The notes under the pieces: model-generated | The model's database searches: none | What the model was told of the DNA's origin: nothing | What the model saw: the letters and a program-made list of their open reading frames with translations, nothing else | Source: Euzebya rosea | GTDB taxonomy: Bacteria; Actinomycetota; Nitriliruptoria; Euzebyales; Euzebyaceae | Length of the DNA: 64,000 nt | Direction: 5' to 3' | Assembly: GCF_003073135.1 (NCBI RefSeq) | Contig: NZ_PGDQ01000004.1 | Coordinates: 298,363-362,362 of the forward strand | Part shown: piece by piece, positions 17,688 to 27,096 of the stretch | Position numbering within the stretch: the stretch's first letter is position 1 | How the letters are laid out: every line of letters begins with the position of its first letter | Made by a program: the position numbers and the translations under genes

Positions 17688-18786
17688 CATCCTGACCACC
17701 CTCGCCAGCTGGCACGACGCCGGCATCCCTGCCGCGATCGCCACCGTCGTGGAGACCCAGATCAGCGCACCCCGTGATCCGGGGGCGGCCATGGCGGTCA
17801 ACGCCGAGGGGGTCGTCGTCGGCAGCGTCTCCGGCGGCTGCGTGGAGGGTGCGGTCGTCGAGCAGTGCCAGGAGGTGCTGGCCGGCGGACCCGCTCGGCA
17901 GGTGACCTACGGCGTCTCCGACGACGACGCCGTCGCCGTCGGGTTGACGTGCGGCGGCGAGATCTCCCTGTTCGTCGAGCCCTTCGCCGTCCCCGGGTTC
18001 GCCGAGGTCCGGCGGATGATCGAGGACGGGCGAGGCGTTGCCATCGGCACCGTCGTGGACGGCCCCGGCAACGTCGGCTCGAAGCTGGTCGTGACCGACG
18101 ACGACCTGGTCGGCGACCTCGGTAGTGAGGGCCTGGCCGTCGCGGTCTCGAGCGATGCCCGCGGGATGCTGGCCCAGGGACGGACGGGACGACGCTCCTA
18201 CGGCGCGGACGGCGAACGACGCGTCGACGACGTCACCGTGTTCGTGCAGTCCTTCCAGCCACCCCCGCGCATGTACGTGTTCGGGGCCATCGACTTCGCC
18301 GCCGCGGTGGCACGGATCGGCAAGTTCCTCGGGTACCACGTGACCGTGTGCGACGCCCGTCGGGTCTTCGCCACCCGCGCGAGGTTCCCCGAGGCCGACG
18401 AGGTCGTCGTCCAGTGGCCCCATCGGTTCCTGCCGACCGCCCCGGTCGACGCCCGCACGGTGCTGTGCGTGCTGACCCACGACCCGAAGTTCGACGTGCC
18501 GCTGCTGGAGGTGGCCCTGCGGACCGACGCGGGGTACATCGGGGCGATGGGCTCCAGGCGAACCCATGCCGACCGGCTGGACCGCCTCCGCGAGCTGGGC
18601 CTGTCCGAGCAGGAGCTCGGCCGGCTGCGGTCGCCCGTCGGCCTGGACCTCGGCGCCAGGACGCCGGAGGAAACGGCCGTGTCCATCGCCGCGGAGATCG
18701 TGCAGCTGCGCTGGGGCGGCAGCGGGCAACCGCTGTCCGACACCGAGGGACGCATCCACCCTGACCGCGACGACGTGCTCACGTGA
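17680..18786 (+). CDS. XdhC/CoxI-family molybdenum cofactor insertion protein
   Basis: 368 residues. Family members bind, sulfurate and deliver Moco to xanthine-oxidase-type enzymes. The N-terminal XdhC_CoxI domain has TISAPRDPGAAMAV-like sequence and SVSGGCVEGAVVEQ. The C-terminal Rossmann-like part has the MYVFGAIDFAAAVARIGKFL loop, IGAMGSRRTHADR and the final LDLGARTPEETAVSIAAEIV. The GTG at 17680 overlaps the end of coxE by 8 bases. Confidence 0.88.
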   Translation: MRDILTTLASWHDAGIPAAIATVVETQISAPRDPGAAMAVNAEGVVVGSVSGGCVEGAVVEQCQEVLAGGPARQVTYGVSDDDAVAVGLTCGGEISLFVEPFAVPGFAEVRRMIEDGRGVAIGTVVDGPGNVGSKLVVTDDDLVGDLGSEGLAVAVSSDARGMLAQGRTGRRSYGADGERRVDDVTVFVQSFQPPPRMYVFGAIDFAAAVARIGKFLGYHVTVCDARRVFATRARFPEADEVVVQWPHRFLPTAPVDARTVLCVLTHDPKFDVPLLEVALRTDAGYIGAMGSRRTHADRLDRLRELGLSEQELGRLRSPVGLDLGARTPEETAVSIAAEIVQLRWGGSGQPLSDTEGRIHPDRDDVLT

Positions 18787-19430
18787 GCGCCCCCGGCATC
18801 CGTGACGTCGCCGGGATCGTGCTCGCGGCCGGCGCCGGACGACGCATGGGTGGGCCCAAGGCGCTCGTCGAGCTGGACGGCACCCCGCTGGTGGTGCTGG
18901 CAGTGCGATCCCTGGTCGAGGGAGGTTGCGCGCCGGTCGCCGTGGTCACCGGATCGGCCAGCGACAGCGTCGCCGGGGTGCTCGTGGCCGATCCGGTGGG
19001 CCGGCGGGCGACGATCGTCCCCAACGACCGGTGGGAGGAGGGGCAGTCGACCTCCGTGGCCGCCGGCTTGACCTGGGCCGGGGGACGTGGCGTCGGTGGC
19101 GCCCTCCTCCACCTGGTCGACCTTCCCGGCGTGGGCCCGGCGGCCGTCGCCCGATTGCTGATCGCCCGCGAGGACGCCCACCCGGGCGTGCAGGCGTGGG
19201 TCGCCACCTACGACGGGCAGCCACGCAACCCGGTGCTGCTCGCCGCGGACGCCTTCGACGACGTGATCGCCGTGCTGTCCGGCGACCGGGGCGCACGTGG
19301 CTGGCTGGACGACAATCCCGAGGTGGTCCAGCACGTGGCCTGCGACGATGTCGCCGTGCCCGACGACCTTGACACCCCCGACGACCTGGACACGTGGACC
19401 CGGTCCACACACGAGGAGATCAGACACTGA
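18783..19430 (+). CDS. mocA: MobA-like nucleotidyltransferase, probable molybdopterin cytidylyltransferase
   Basis: 215 residues. Predicted to attach CMP to molybdopterin, the cofactor form used by xanthine-oxidase-family hydroxylases. The nucleotide loop LAAGAGRRMGGPKAL is at about residues 14-28. The HLVDLPGVGP segment provides the metal-binding Asp. Its place between XdhC and CoxG favours MocA over MobA or IspD-like roles. GTG start in a 4-bp overlap with the previous gene. Confidence 0.8.
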   Translation: MSAPGIRDVAGIVLAAGAGRRMGGPKALVELDGTPLVVLAVRSLVEGGCAPVAVVTGSASDSVAGVLVADPVGRRATIVPNDRWEEGQSTSVAAGLTWAGGRGVGGALLHLVDLPGVGPAAVARLLIAREDAHPGVQAWVATYDGQPRNPVLLAADAFDDVIAVLSGDRGARGWLDDNPEVVQHVACDDVAVPDDLDTPDDLDTWTRSTHEEIRH

Positions 19431-20227
19431 TGGAGCTCACGCACACCTTCGACGTTCCCGTCCCGCCCGCCCGCGCCTTCGAGGTGCTGCGCGACATCGA
19501 GCGGATCGGCCCCTGCATGCCGGGGGCCACCGTCGACGAGGTCGACGGCGAACACTTCAGCGGCCGGGTGAAGGTCAAGCTCGGGCCGATCCAGGTCACC
19601 TACCGCGGCGAGGCCGACTACGTCGACGTCGACCCCGACGCGCTGACCGCCACCATCAACGCCAGGGGTCGTGAGGCGCGCGGCTCGGGAACGGCCAACG
19701 CCGTGGTGAAGGCCTCGGTCGTCGACGGTCCCGACGGTGGGGCGACGGTGAAGGTCGTCACGGAGCTCGCCATCACCGGCAAGCCGGCCCAGTTCGGTCG
19801 CAGCGTGATGAACGACGTGGGGGAGAAGCTCATCGGCCAGTTCGCGGACTGCCTTGCGGGTGAGCTCGCAGAGGACGATGACCCCGCCACGGCGGCGGAG
19901 GGCGACGCCAGTACCGAGCCGTCCTCCGCGGGCACCGGCGAGGGCACCGCTGAGGGTGACGACGCGGGGGAGGACGCCGGGGCCGACGACGCCGGCACGG
20001 CGACGGTCGCGGCGACCACCGACAACGGCACGGGTCCGGCCACGTCCGCGGGCGCGGCTGCGACGACAGCGTCGCGGCCTGCTGCCTCGAAGCCGCGGAC
20101 GACCGACGATGCGATCGACCTGCTCGACGTCGCCGGCGCCCCGGTGGCCAAGAAGCTGGCCCCGGCAGCCCTCGGCGCCGTCCTGCTGTACGTCCTCTAC
20201 CGGATCCTGAGCTCCCGCAAGGACTGA
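19430..20227 (+). CDS. coxG: CoxG-like SRPBCC protein with C-terminal membrane anchor
   Basis: 265 residues. Residues 1-145 form a START/SRPBCC fold typical of CoxG (FEVLRDIERIGPCMPGATVD, then SGRVKVKLGPIQVTYRGEA). An Ala/Asp/Thr-rich linker follows, and the C-terminus LAPAALGAVLLYVLYRILSSR is a tail anchor. CoxG recruits the soluble hydroxylase to the respiratory membrane. The ATG shares one base with the mocA stop (TGATG), so it is the last gene of the operon. It converges on the next gene with a 22-bp gap. Confidence 0.85.
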   Translation: MELTHTFDVPVPPARAFEVLRDIERIGPCMPGATVDEVDGEHFSGRVKVKLGPIQVTYRGEADYVDVDPDALTATINARGREARGSGTANAVVKASVVDGPDGGATVKVVTELAITGKPAQFGRSVMNDVGEKLIGQFADCLAGELAEDDDPATAAEGDASTEPSSAGTGEGTAEGDDAGEDAGADDAGTATVAATTDNGTGPATSAGAAATTASRPAASKPRTTDDAIDLLDVAGAPVAKKLAPAALGAVLLYVLYRILSSRKD

Positions 20228-20249
20228 GCTCCTCGCGACGGGGTGGTGC

Positions 20250-22340
20250 TCAGCGGCGGGTCAGCATCCGGTCGACCGCCGCGTGTGCGGCGTGCTCGTC
20301 GGGCCCGGGAGCGGCGTAGCGGCGACCCTCCTCGTGGGCCCGGACGAGGTCCAAGCCGTCCCGGTCGAGGTGCGGCAGCGATCGGTGCGCACGCTGCACG
20401 GCCTCCCGCGGGGTGTCGGAAGGGCGGGGTGCCACCCCTTCGGCCTCCAGCGCCGCCAGCAGGCGGACCCACGGCGAGCGACGACGCAGGCGACGTGCAG
20501 CCACCGCGGCGCGGGCCAGCCGGGCCGCCCACCCCAGCGCCACCACGGCGGCCGCCGCGGCGGTCCACGGCCACGGGTCGTCGGTGACGGCGTCGCGGAG
20601 CCGAGCCAGCAGCCGGACCAGCAGGACCTCCGAGGGCTGTCCCTCGGGGTCCAGCACCTGCGAGGTCGCGCCGGTGGGGTCGAAGGGGACCCATCCGACC
20701 CCGGGGACCTGCACCTCGACCCAGGCGTGGGCGTCGGCAGCGCGCACGACGTACTGGCCGCTCAGCAGCTCCCGGGCACCGGGCTGGAACCCCGTGACGA
20801 ACCGTGCGGGGACCCCCAGCGAGCGCAGCAGCACCACCATCGACGTGGCGATCGGTTCGCACCATCCGACCCGACTCTCGAACAGCAGGTGGTCGACCGG
20901 ATCGGCCGATCGGGGCACGACCGGGCCGTCCAGGCTGTAGGCCACACGGTCACCGATCCAGGCCTGGACCGTCTCGGCGACGGCGTACGGGGTCGGCGCC
21001 GCTGCCTGTGCGGCCAGCTGCCGGGCGAGGTCGTGCACGCGCTGCGGCACGCTGTCGGGGAGTGCCGTCCACCGCGGGTCGACCCCAGCAGCGCCGTCCG
21101 GCCGGGCCACGGCGGTGCGCAGCGTCGCCGCGGGGGTGACGTCGATGGCGGACACCACCGAGTAGACCGTGCCGGCGGACATGTCGACCGACGTGGTCAA
21201 CGTCCCGTCGTCCCACGGCGTGACGCTGCGCGCGGCCAGCCACACCTCGCGGGGGTCCGACGCGGCGAAGACAAGGTTGGGGGTGGCGTGCAGCAGCTCG
21301 ATCGTCTGCGTGACACGCTGCGTCGCGGACGTCGATCCGCGTTGGTCGGGAAGCACCACGGGCAGGCCCTGCGCCGGCTCGGGGTCGGTCGGGGACCGGC
21401 CCCACACCCCGTCGTCGTAGACGTCGAACACGACCCCGCGGAGCGGACGGGGCCGGTCGGTCCGCACCCGCATGATCGGGGTGTCGTCGAGGTCGCCGAC
21501 GGACCGGGGGTCGACCCGGTCGGCGAAGCCGAAGTAGTCGGCGGGCCCGTCACCCCGTGGCCCGGCCCCGTCGGCGAACGGCGGCTGGATTCGGCCGTTG
21601 TCGGTCGTGGCCGCCGGGCCCGCCGACCCGAAGGAGAACGGCAGGCCACCGAGCGACCCGTCGGACCGCAACGGCAGCAGCCCGAACAGCAGGAGCGCCA
21701 CCGCGGCGACGGCCACGGCGCTCCGCCCGACCGTGTGGGTGGGCGAGGGCGCCGGGACGATCGGATCCTCGATGTCGACGGCCGGCGCGACCACGCCCTC
21801 CTCGGCCCACTCCTGCGCACGGGACCGCCCGTGCCGGTGCAGCGCCACCGTCGCCGCGCACAGGTGGATCACGAACGGGACGAACATCCAGGCGCCCGGG
21901 CCGGTGGCGAGGGCAAGCCCGAGCAGCGCCAGCGACGACACCAGGCTGAACATCAGGTCGCGGCGCTGGGGCAGGTCGAAGGCGTGCAGGACCTGGATCT
22001 CCAGGAACAGCACCGAGAGGGGAAGCCGGGCGTCGTCGACCGTGGTGATGCCGGAGAGCCCGTCGAAGAAGCGGATCAGGACCGCGACCGCCAGCACGCT
22101 GATGACGACCTTCGCCGCCCAGTTCGACTCGGTGCGCCGGCGATGCGACCACAGGAAGGCCAGCGGGAGGAGCGCGACGATGGCTGCGGCCTCCCCGACC
22201 GGAGCGGCTCCGGCGAGCAGCACCGCCACGGCGCCGGTGACCACGGCGACGAGGACCGCCACGCGGAGGACCACGTCGTGCTCCGGCCGGCGGGTCGTGT
22301 TGACCTCGGCGATCGCCTCGATCAGGCGCCGGCCAGCCAT
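20250..22340 (-). CDS. TgpA-family transglutaminase-like membrane protein
   Basis: 696 residues. About six N-terminal hydrophobic segments (DUF3488 part, ~25-215), then an extracytoplasmic transglutaminase core with a catalytic Cys in SRVGWCEPIATSMVVLLRSL, His in ADAHAWVEVQVPGVGW and Asp in VPFDPTGATS, then one more membrane segment and a cytoplasmic C-terminal domain. The ATG at 22340 follows GGAGGTGC and overlaps the DUF58 gene by 19 bp. The TgpA/DUF58/MoxR triad is common in actinobacteria; its substrate is unknown. Confidence 0.88.
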   Translation of the reverse strand: MAGRRLIEAIAEVNTTRRPEHDVVLRVAVLVAVVTGAVAVLLAGAAPVGEAAAIVALLPLAFLWSHRRRTESNWAAKVVISVLAVAVLIRFFDGLSGITTVDDARLPLSVLFLEIQVLHAFDLPQRRDLMFSLVSSLALLGLALATGPGAWMFVPFVIHLCAATVALHRHGRSRAQEWAEEGVVAPAVDIEDPIVPAPSPTHTVGRSAVAVAAVALLLFGLLPLRSDGSLGGLPFSFGSAGPAATTDNGRIQPPFADGAGPRGDGPADYFGFADRVDPRSVGDLDDTPIMRVRTDRPRPLRGVVFDVYDDGVWGRSPTDPEPAQGLPVVLPDQRGSTSATQRVTQTIELLHATPNLVFAASDPREVWLAARSVTPWDDGTLTTSVDMSAGTVYSVVSAIDVTPAATLRTAVARPDGAAGVDPRWTALPDSVPQRVHDLARQLAAQAAAPTPYAVAETVQAWIGDRVAYSLDGPVVPRSADPVDHLLFESRVGWCEPIATSMVVLLRSLGVPARFVTGFQPGARELLSGQYVVRAADAHAWVEVQVPGVGWVPFDPTGATSQVLDPEGQPSEVLLVRLLARLRDAVTDDPWPWTAAAAAVVALGWAARLARAAVAARRLRRRSPWVRLLAALEAEGVAPRPSDTPREAVQRAHRSLPHLDRDGLDLVRAHEEGRRYAAPGPDEHAAHAAVDRMLTRR

Positions 22341-23362
22341 GCCCGCACCTCCTCCAGCGATCGCAGGACCGCGCGGTCCGAGGGGGTGTCGACCACGATC
22401 GCGGTCGGGACCTCCGGATCGGGGCGCACGATGGCGTCGGGCCCGTCCGCCGCGACGTCGCCGCCCTCGAGGGCCGGGGAGGGCGGGACACGACCGTCGC
22501 CGCTGCCGAGCGGATGCTGTCGGGCGAGCAGCTCGGGCATCGCCGGGGTCCATTCGCAGCGCTGCCCCCCGAGCGTCACCGTCGCGCCGCCGTCCTGCTC
22601 GGCCGCGGCGGCCAGGCCAGCGATGACCGTGGCGGCCAGGACCATCCCGGGGGGCGACCAGCCGGCGTCATCGGCCAGGTCGATCCGCACGTCTGGCCCG
22701 ATGGTCCCGCCGGTGTCACGGACCAGCAGCTGGCCCCGACGTGCCGTCGCCCGCCAGTGGACCAGCCGGCTGCCGTCCCCCGCGGCGTGCTCCCGGAGTC
22801 CCCGTACCTCGTCCCGGCCCACTCGCCTGCGGTCCCGCGGGCCCTGTCCACCGACGATGCGGGCCAGCCGTCCCGCCCCGGCGTGCAGGGTGGGCACGAC
22901 CGTGCAGCGCACCTCATGGCTGGAGCGTTGCTCGGCCGCGGCCAGCGTCAGGCCGCCGACCGTGCGGACGACGACATCGACGGCGTCGAGCGGCCCCACC
23001 GATCGACGGACGGCCGCCGACACGCTGCTCGTCCCGGTCTCCCGCAGGACCGACCGCAGGCCGAGGGCGGGGACCGCCAGCAACGTCGACCCCATGTGCG
23101 GTGGGCGGGTGACTCGCACCGTCACGTGCGGGGGCGCCTCGACCGTCCCCGTCCCGGCTCCGTCGACGACGCAGGCCGTGGCCCGGGACAGTCCTCGGGT
23201 CGTGACGAGGTCGACCGTCACCGCGGCACCCAGCGTGGCGGCCAGAAGGACCAGCCACCCCGACCCGATGTTGGCGCCTGCGACGTACAGCAGCGTCGCC
23301 AGGCCGAGCACGAACCAGCCGAGCCCGGTCGGGCGGGTCGTCGGCAGGCGGGGAGGTCCCAC
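22322..23362 (-). CDS. DUF58 membrane-associated protein
   Basis: 346 residues. Two N-terminal hydrophobic segments (about 14-31 and 34-50) are followed by a beta-rich region, then the DUF58 signature RGLREHAAGDGSRLVHWRAT, ARRGQLLVRD. A degenerate VWA-like fold follows. DUF58 proteins regularly pair with MoxR ATPases and transglutaminases, as here. Confidence 0.85.
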   Translation of the reverse strand: MGPPRLPTTRPTGLGWFVLGLATLLYVAGANIGSGWLVLLAATLGAAVTVDLVTTRGLSRATACVVDGAGTGTVEAPPHVTVRVTRPPHMGSTLLAVPALGLRSVLRETGTSSVSAAVRRSVGPLDAVDVVVRTVGGLTLAAAEQRSSHEVRCTVVPTLHAGAGRLARIVGGQGPRDRRRVGRDEVRGLREHAAGDGSRLVHWRATARRGQLLVRDTGGTIGPDVRIDLADDAGWSPPGMVLAATVIAGLAAAAEQDGGATVTLGGQRCEWTPAMPELLARQHPLGSGDGRVPPSPALEGGDVAADGPDAIVRPDPEVPTAIVVDTPSDRAVLRSLEEVRAWLAGA

Positions 23363-23365
23363 GGG

Positions 23366-24337
23366 TCAGGCGGTGACGGGCGTCTCGTGCAGGACTGCCT
23401 GCACGACCTCGTCCGGCTGCCCGCCGCGGCCGTCGACGACGAGCCGATGGACCAGCACGGCCGATGCAACCCGCTTGAGGTCGTCGGGCAGCACCACCGG
23501 TCGCTGGTCGATCAGCGCCATGGCCTGACCCAGGCGGACCATCTGCAGGGCGGCACGGGGTGATGCGCCCAGCCGGACCCCGGCCCGGTCACGGGTGGCC
23601 CGCACCAGCCGGACGGCGTACCCGAGCAGGTCGGCGGTGGCCGTCACGTTGCGGGCTGCAGCCTGCAGGCCGGCGAGCTGGTGCAGGTCCAGCAGCGGCG
23701 GCAGGCTCGTCAGCGGGTCGGCGCGCAGCTGGCTGGCGACGATCGCCACCTCGTCCGCAGCCTCCGGGTAGCCCATGGAGGTGGCGGCGGTGAACCGGTC
23801 GAGCTGGGATTCCGGGAGCGGGTGGACCCCGTGCTGCTCCACCGGGTTCTGCGTCGCGAGGATCATCGACGGCTGGGGGAGGGCGTGGCTGACCCCGTCG
23901 ACGGAGACCTGGCCCTCCTCCATCGCCTCCAGCAGGGCCGCCTGGGTCCGTGGTGGCATCCGGTTGGCCTCGTCGACCACGACGATGTTGGCGAACAACG
24001 GTCCGGCCACGAACTCGAACCGCTCCTCGCGGGGCCGCCAGACCGCAGCGCCGGTCAGGTCGGTCGGCAGCAGGTCGGGGGCGCCCTGGATGCGGGTGTG
24101 CTGCCCGTCGATGGTTCGCGCGAGGGTCCGCGCCAGGACGGTCTTGCCGACACCCGGTACGTCCTCCAGCAGGAGGTGGCCACCGGCCAGCAGCGTCGCC
24201 ACCGACAGGGTCACCACGGACCGCTTGCCCACGACGACCCGCTCGACGTGGTCGACGAGTCGGGCGGCCAGCGTCGGGTCGACCGGCGTCGACGTCTCGA
24301 CCCGTGCGGTCTGGCCGGGCAGCAGGGGAGTGGACAC
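23366..24337 (-). CDS. MoxR-family AAA+ ATPase
   Basis: 323 residues. Walker A DVPGVGKTVLARTLA is near residue 60, Walker B is VVVDEANRMPPRTQAALLEA and sensor 1 is ATQNPVEQHG. This is the typical MoxR group that acts as chaperone for DUF58/VWA partners. The GTG start at 24337 follows GGAAGG by 10 bases. It is distinct from the CoxD ATPase at 15613. Confidence 0.9.
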   Translation of the reverse strand: MSTPLLPGQTARVETSTPVDPTLAARLVDHVERVVVGKRSVVTLSVATLLAGGHLLLEDVPGVGKTVLARTLARTIDGQHTRIQGAPDLLPTDLTGAAVWRPREERFEFVAGPLFANIVVVDEANRMPPRTQAALLEAMEEGQVSVDGVSHALPQPSMILATQNPVEQHGVHPLPESQLDRFTAATSMGYPEAADEVAIVASQLRADPLTSLPPLLDLHQLAGLQAAARNVTATADLLGYAVRLVRATRDRAGVRLGASPRAALQMVRLGQAMALIDQRPVVLPDDLKRVASAVLVHRLVVDGRGGQPDEVVQAVLHETPVTA

Positions 24338-24451
24338 TGGCAGAGCCTTCCGTGGACCGTGGCATGCCGCGGCACGCCACGATGCGTGCGTGTCACTGGC
24401 ATCGGCAGGCGAGGGGGTCCCCTTGAGCGCTGGGGTGTGGTCTGCCGGGTC

Positions 24452-24847
24452 CTATCCGGTGTGCGTGGCCCCGTCGGCGTCGTCGAGGCCGGGGGTGTAG
24501 CGACCGGCCAGCGCAGCCGCTGCCGCCGCACCGAGGACCATGGACACACCTTCCTGGACGCCGGGCGCCGAGGTGCTGAAGACCGCCATGACCGCGAAGC
24601 GCAGGAAGATCGCCATCACCGGGGTGCCGACGGCGGTCAGGCGCGCGACCGCAGCGACGCGGTGCCCGCGGACGAGCCGGAGTCCCGCGGCAGCCCCACC
24701 GGCCGCGGCAGCGGGAAGCAGCATGCCGACGACCAGCAGCGCGACCCACCACGCGTCCGGCCGCACGGGGCTGGCCGCCAGCACGCCGACGAGGATGGCA
24801 GTGCCCACCGCACCCCCGGCTGCCGCACCCGACAGGCGGCGGGTCAC
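24452..24847 (-). CDS. Small hypothetical membrane protein
   Basis: 131 residues, with about four hydrophobic segments and a short soluble C-terminus (RYTPGLDDADGATHTG). No family recognised; the Ala/Gly/Val-rich helices resemble small actinobacterial membrane proteins. The GTG start at 24847 lies in a GTGA overlap with the stop of the enoyl-CoA hydratase gene, which decides the start. Without that coupling the frame would be open much further upstream. Confidence 0.5.
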   Translation of the reverse strand: MTRRLSGAAAGGAVGTAILVGVLAASPVRPDAWWVALLVVGMLLPAAAAGGAAAGLRLVRGHRVAAVARLTAVGTPVMAIFLRFAVMAVFSTSAPGVQEGVSMVLGAAAAAALAGRYTPGLDDADGATHTG

Positions 24848-25626
24848 TTCCCCTGGAACACGCCGTCGCGACGCTCGACGAAGGACCGCAGGCCCTCGGC
24901 AGCGTCCTCGCTGGTCATGATCGGGACCAGTGATTCGTGCATGTCGGCGATCGCGGCGTCGGTGGACACGTCGCGGGACAGACGTGACTGCCGCAGGGTG
25001 GCCTGGACGCCCATCGGTGCCTGCGCGGCGATGGTCTCGGCGATGGCGGTGGCCGCGGCGAGCTGCTCGCCCGCGGGAACGACCTCCTGCACGAGCCCGA
25101 TCCGGTGGGCCTCCTCGGCGCCGAACTCCTCGCCCGTCAGCAGGAAGCGCATGGCGTTGCCCCACCCGAGGTTGCGGACGGCGCGGATGGTCGCGCCGCC
25201 GAACGGCACGATGCCGCGGCCGACCTCCAGCTGGCGGAAGCGGACGTCGTCGGCGGCGACGATGATGTCGGCGGCCAGCGCGAGCTCGATGGAGAGGGTG
25301 AACGCAACGCCCTGGACGGCCATCACGACCGGCTTGGGGCACGGCTCGCCCCAGATGCCGAACGGGTCGGTCATGCCCGCGGGCACGAACGGTTCGCCGG
25401 CCGCGATCGCCGGACCCACGTCAGCGAGGTCCAGGCCCGCGGAGAAGTGGTCGCCGCTGGCCGAGACGACGCCGACGCGCAGGTCGTCGTCGGTTGCCAG
25501 CCGGTCGTAGGCCTCGGCGAGGGCGTGCAACATCCCACGGTCGAAGGCGTTGCGCTTCTCGGGGCGGTCCACGCCGATGTGGAGGACGTGGCCGTCGACT
25601 CGGGTGGTGATGTGCGCTGCGGGCAT
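24844..25626 (-). CDS. Enoyl-CoA hydratase/isomerase family protein
   Basis: 260 residues, crotonase fold. The oxyanion-hole segments are SASGDHFSAGLDLADVG and AVQGVAFTLSIELALAADII. The usual second catalytic Glu region reads FRQLEVGRGIVPFGGATIR, so E is present near residue 136. The first catalytic Glu position is not the canonical one (TLSIELAL instead of GGGCELA), so the exact reaction is open. The ATG at 25626 follows GAGGAGCC. The open frame extends 60 codons upstream without crotonase sequence. Confidence 0.82.
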   Translation of the reverse strand: MPAAHITTRVDGHVLHIGVDRPEKRNAFDRGMLHALAEAYDRLATDDDLRVGVVSASGDHFSAGLDLADVGPAIAAGEPFVPAGMTDPFGIWGEPCPKPVVMAVQGVAFTLSIELALAADIIVAADDVRFRQLEVGRGIVPFGGATIRAVRNLGWGNAMRFLLTGEEFGAEEAHRIGLVQEVVPAGEQLAAATAIAETIAAQAPMGVQATLRQSRLSRDVSTDAAIADMHESLVPIMTSEDAAEGLRSFVERRDGVFQGK

Positions 25627-26128
25627 GGTGGTGGCTCCTCTGACGGGGGTCGGCGCAGCGTACGGGGGTCGATGCGGCGGGGACGAACCCGGTCGCGGTC
25701 GCACGCCGGTCAGCGAGCACGACCGAGGCGTGGCACGACGGGCTCCCACCCGGGAGAACGAAACGGGCCCGGCACTGGGGAGTACCGGGCCCAGCAGCGA
25801 TGACATGAGGGGGTGGGCATCACCGCTGCAAGCTTCGTGGAGTCAACCGTGGTCGACGTTGTCGGCCGTCCTGGCTGGCCGTGTGTGCAGGGCCGAGCCG
25901 ACCCGTTCGTGTGGTCCCGCCTGGACCTGTGCAACCAAGGTGCCCATGGAACCCGTTACTGAACCATGTTCGGTGAATCTTCTTCACTTGGGCAAGATTC
26001 TTGACGGAAAGTGCCGTAACGGTCACTCATCGCGTCGTCGGCTGGGAGTCTAGGGTGCCGTCCCGCGGCTGCAGGACCCTTCTTCGGGGACCGGCGGTCC
26101 GGGTGAGCCACGTTCGGTACGTGAGGCC
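25627..26128. other. 502-bp gap before the sigma factor gene
   Basis: No convincing gene. It holds an inverted repeat GGGCCCGG/CCGGGCCC (25775-25793 region) followed on the minus strand by GTTTCGTTCT, and a locally AT-richer stretch at 25960-26030 with TTGACG at 26001-26006. The latter probably belongs to the control region of the sigma factor operon, but no well-spaced -10 was found. Confidence 0.4.
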
Positions 26129-26809
26129 GTGATCGCAACGGCTGTACCGTTGCCGAGAAACTTCTGGCCCCGGGGTGGGTCCATCGAGAAAGGATGTCGA
26201 GTTTCCACGGAGGTGTTCGGGAGTGACGGCGCGGTGCATCGCTCGGGCCCGGCGTTCGCCGTGTTCGACGACGCCGAGCTGCTCACCCGCGCCCGCGGTG
26301 GGGACGTGGGGGCCTTCGAGGAGGTCATCCGTCGCAACTACGGCATGTTGTTCAGCGTCGCCCGTGGCATCTGTGGTCGCGACGCCGACGCCGAGGACGC
26401 CGTCCAGGAGACCTTCGTCAGGGCCTGGCGGGCGCTCGCGACGTTCAGGGGAGACAGCCAGGTCTCGACGTGGCTGTACCGCATCGCGACGAACACGAGC
26501 CTCAGCCTCGTCACCCGTCGCAAGGAGGGGGTGTCCTCCGACGTCCCCGACCGGCCCGATCCCGCCTCGTCCCCCGAGGGAACGGTGGAGGGCATGGAGC
26601 GGGTCGCCGTGGTCCAGCGGGCCCTCGCCGACCTCAGCGAGGACGCTCGCGCCGCCTTCGTGCTCCGCGACGTCCAGGGGCTGCCCTACGAGGAGATCGC
26701 CGAGACCCTCGACATCTCCCTGTCCGCGGTCAAGAGCCGTATCTTCCGTGCCCGACAGGCCGTCGCCGACGCCCTCTCCGCCCACGACCGAGGGGAGGGC
26801 CGCGCATGA
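26129..26809 (+). CDS. ECF-type RNA polymerase sigma factor
   Basis: Up to 226 residues. Region 2 covers about 66-135 (LFSVARGICGRDADAEDAVQ, ETFVRAWRALATFRG, STWLYRIATN). Region 4 covers about 160-215 (ALADLSEDARAAFVLRDVQG, YEEIAETLDISLSAVKSRIF). No region 3, hence an ECF sigma factor. The real start is uncertain: 26129 is the longest frame, and GTGs at 26213 or 26234 would also keep all conserved sequence. The stop overlaps the next ATG (ATGA). Confidence 0.9.
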   Translation: MIATAVPLPRNFWPRGGSIEKGCRVSTEVFGSDGAVHRSGPAFAVFDDAELLTRARGGDVGAFEEVIRRNYGMLFSVARGICGRDADAEDAVQETFVRAWRALATFRGDSQVSTWLYRIATNTSLSLVTRRKEGVSSDVPDRPDPASSPEGTVEGMERVAVVQRALADLSEDARAAFVLRDVQGLPYEEIAETLDISLSAVKSRIFRARQAVADALSAHDRGEGRA

Positions 26810-27096
26810 GCACCGTCGACGCGTTCGATGACCCGGACGGGTTGGATCGTGTGACCATGGCCCTGGTCGGCGAGGCCGCCGGCCTGCTCCGGTCCATCGC
26901 CGTGCCCCGCGAGGAAGCCGTTGAGGCCACGGTGCAGCGTGTCCGGGCCGAGGCGATCGTCAGCGTCCTCGCCGGGTCGATCTTCGGGTCCTTCGGCCGC
27001 GTGGCCCGGGCGACCCCGGACCTGCTGGGGCTGCGCGACGACCTCCCCGGCAGCGATGATGGCCCGACGACTGCCCCCACCGAGGACCCTCGATGA
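26806..27096 (+). CDS. Small protein in the anti-sigma position
   Basis: 96 residues, mostly helical and acidic, with a single moderately hydrophobic stretch (IVSVLAGSIFGSFGRVA). There is no zinc-binding HxxxCxxC motif, so it is not a ZAS anti-sigma factor of known type. It overlaps both neighbours by ATGA. Position suggests a regulator of the sigma factor; this is inference only. Confidence 0.6.
   Translation: MSTVDAFDDPDGLDRVTMALVGEAAGLLRSIAVPREEAVEATVQRVRAEAIVSVLAGSIFGSFGRVARATPDLLGLRDDLPGSDDGPTTAPTEDPR

Noticed and set aside
20283-23528. 1081-codon plus-strand frame
   Set aside because: Shadow of the TgpA and DUF58 genes, which have clear domains on the other strand.
25820-26026. 68-codon minus-strand ORF in the gap before the sigma gene
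   Set aside because: No ribosome-binding site or recognisable sequence; likely chance.
26806-27096. Zinc-binding anti-sigma factor
   Set aside because: The small protein after the sigma gene has no HxxxCxxC motif and no cysteines, so only a positional role can be suggested.
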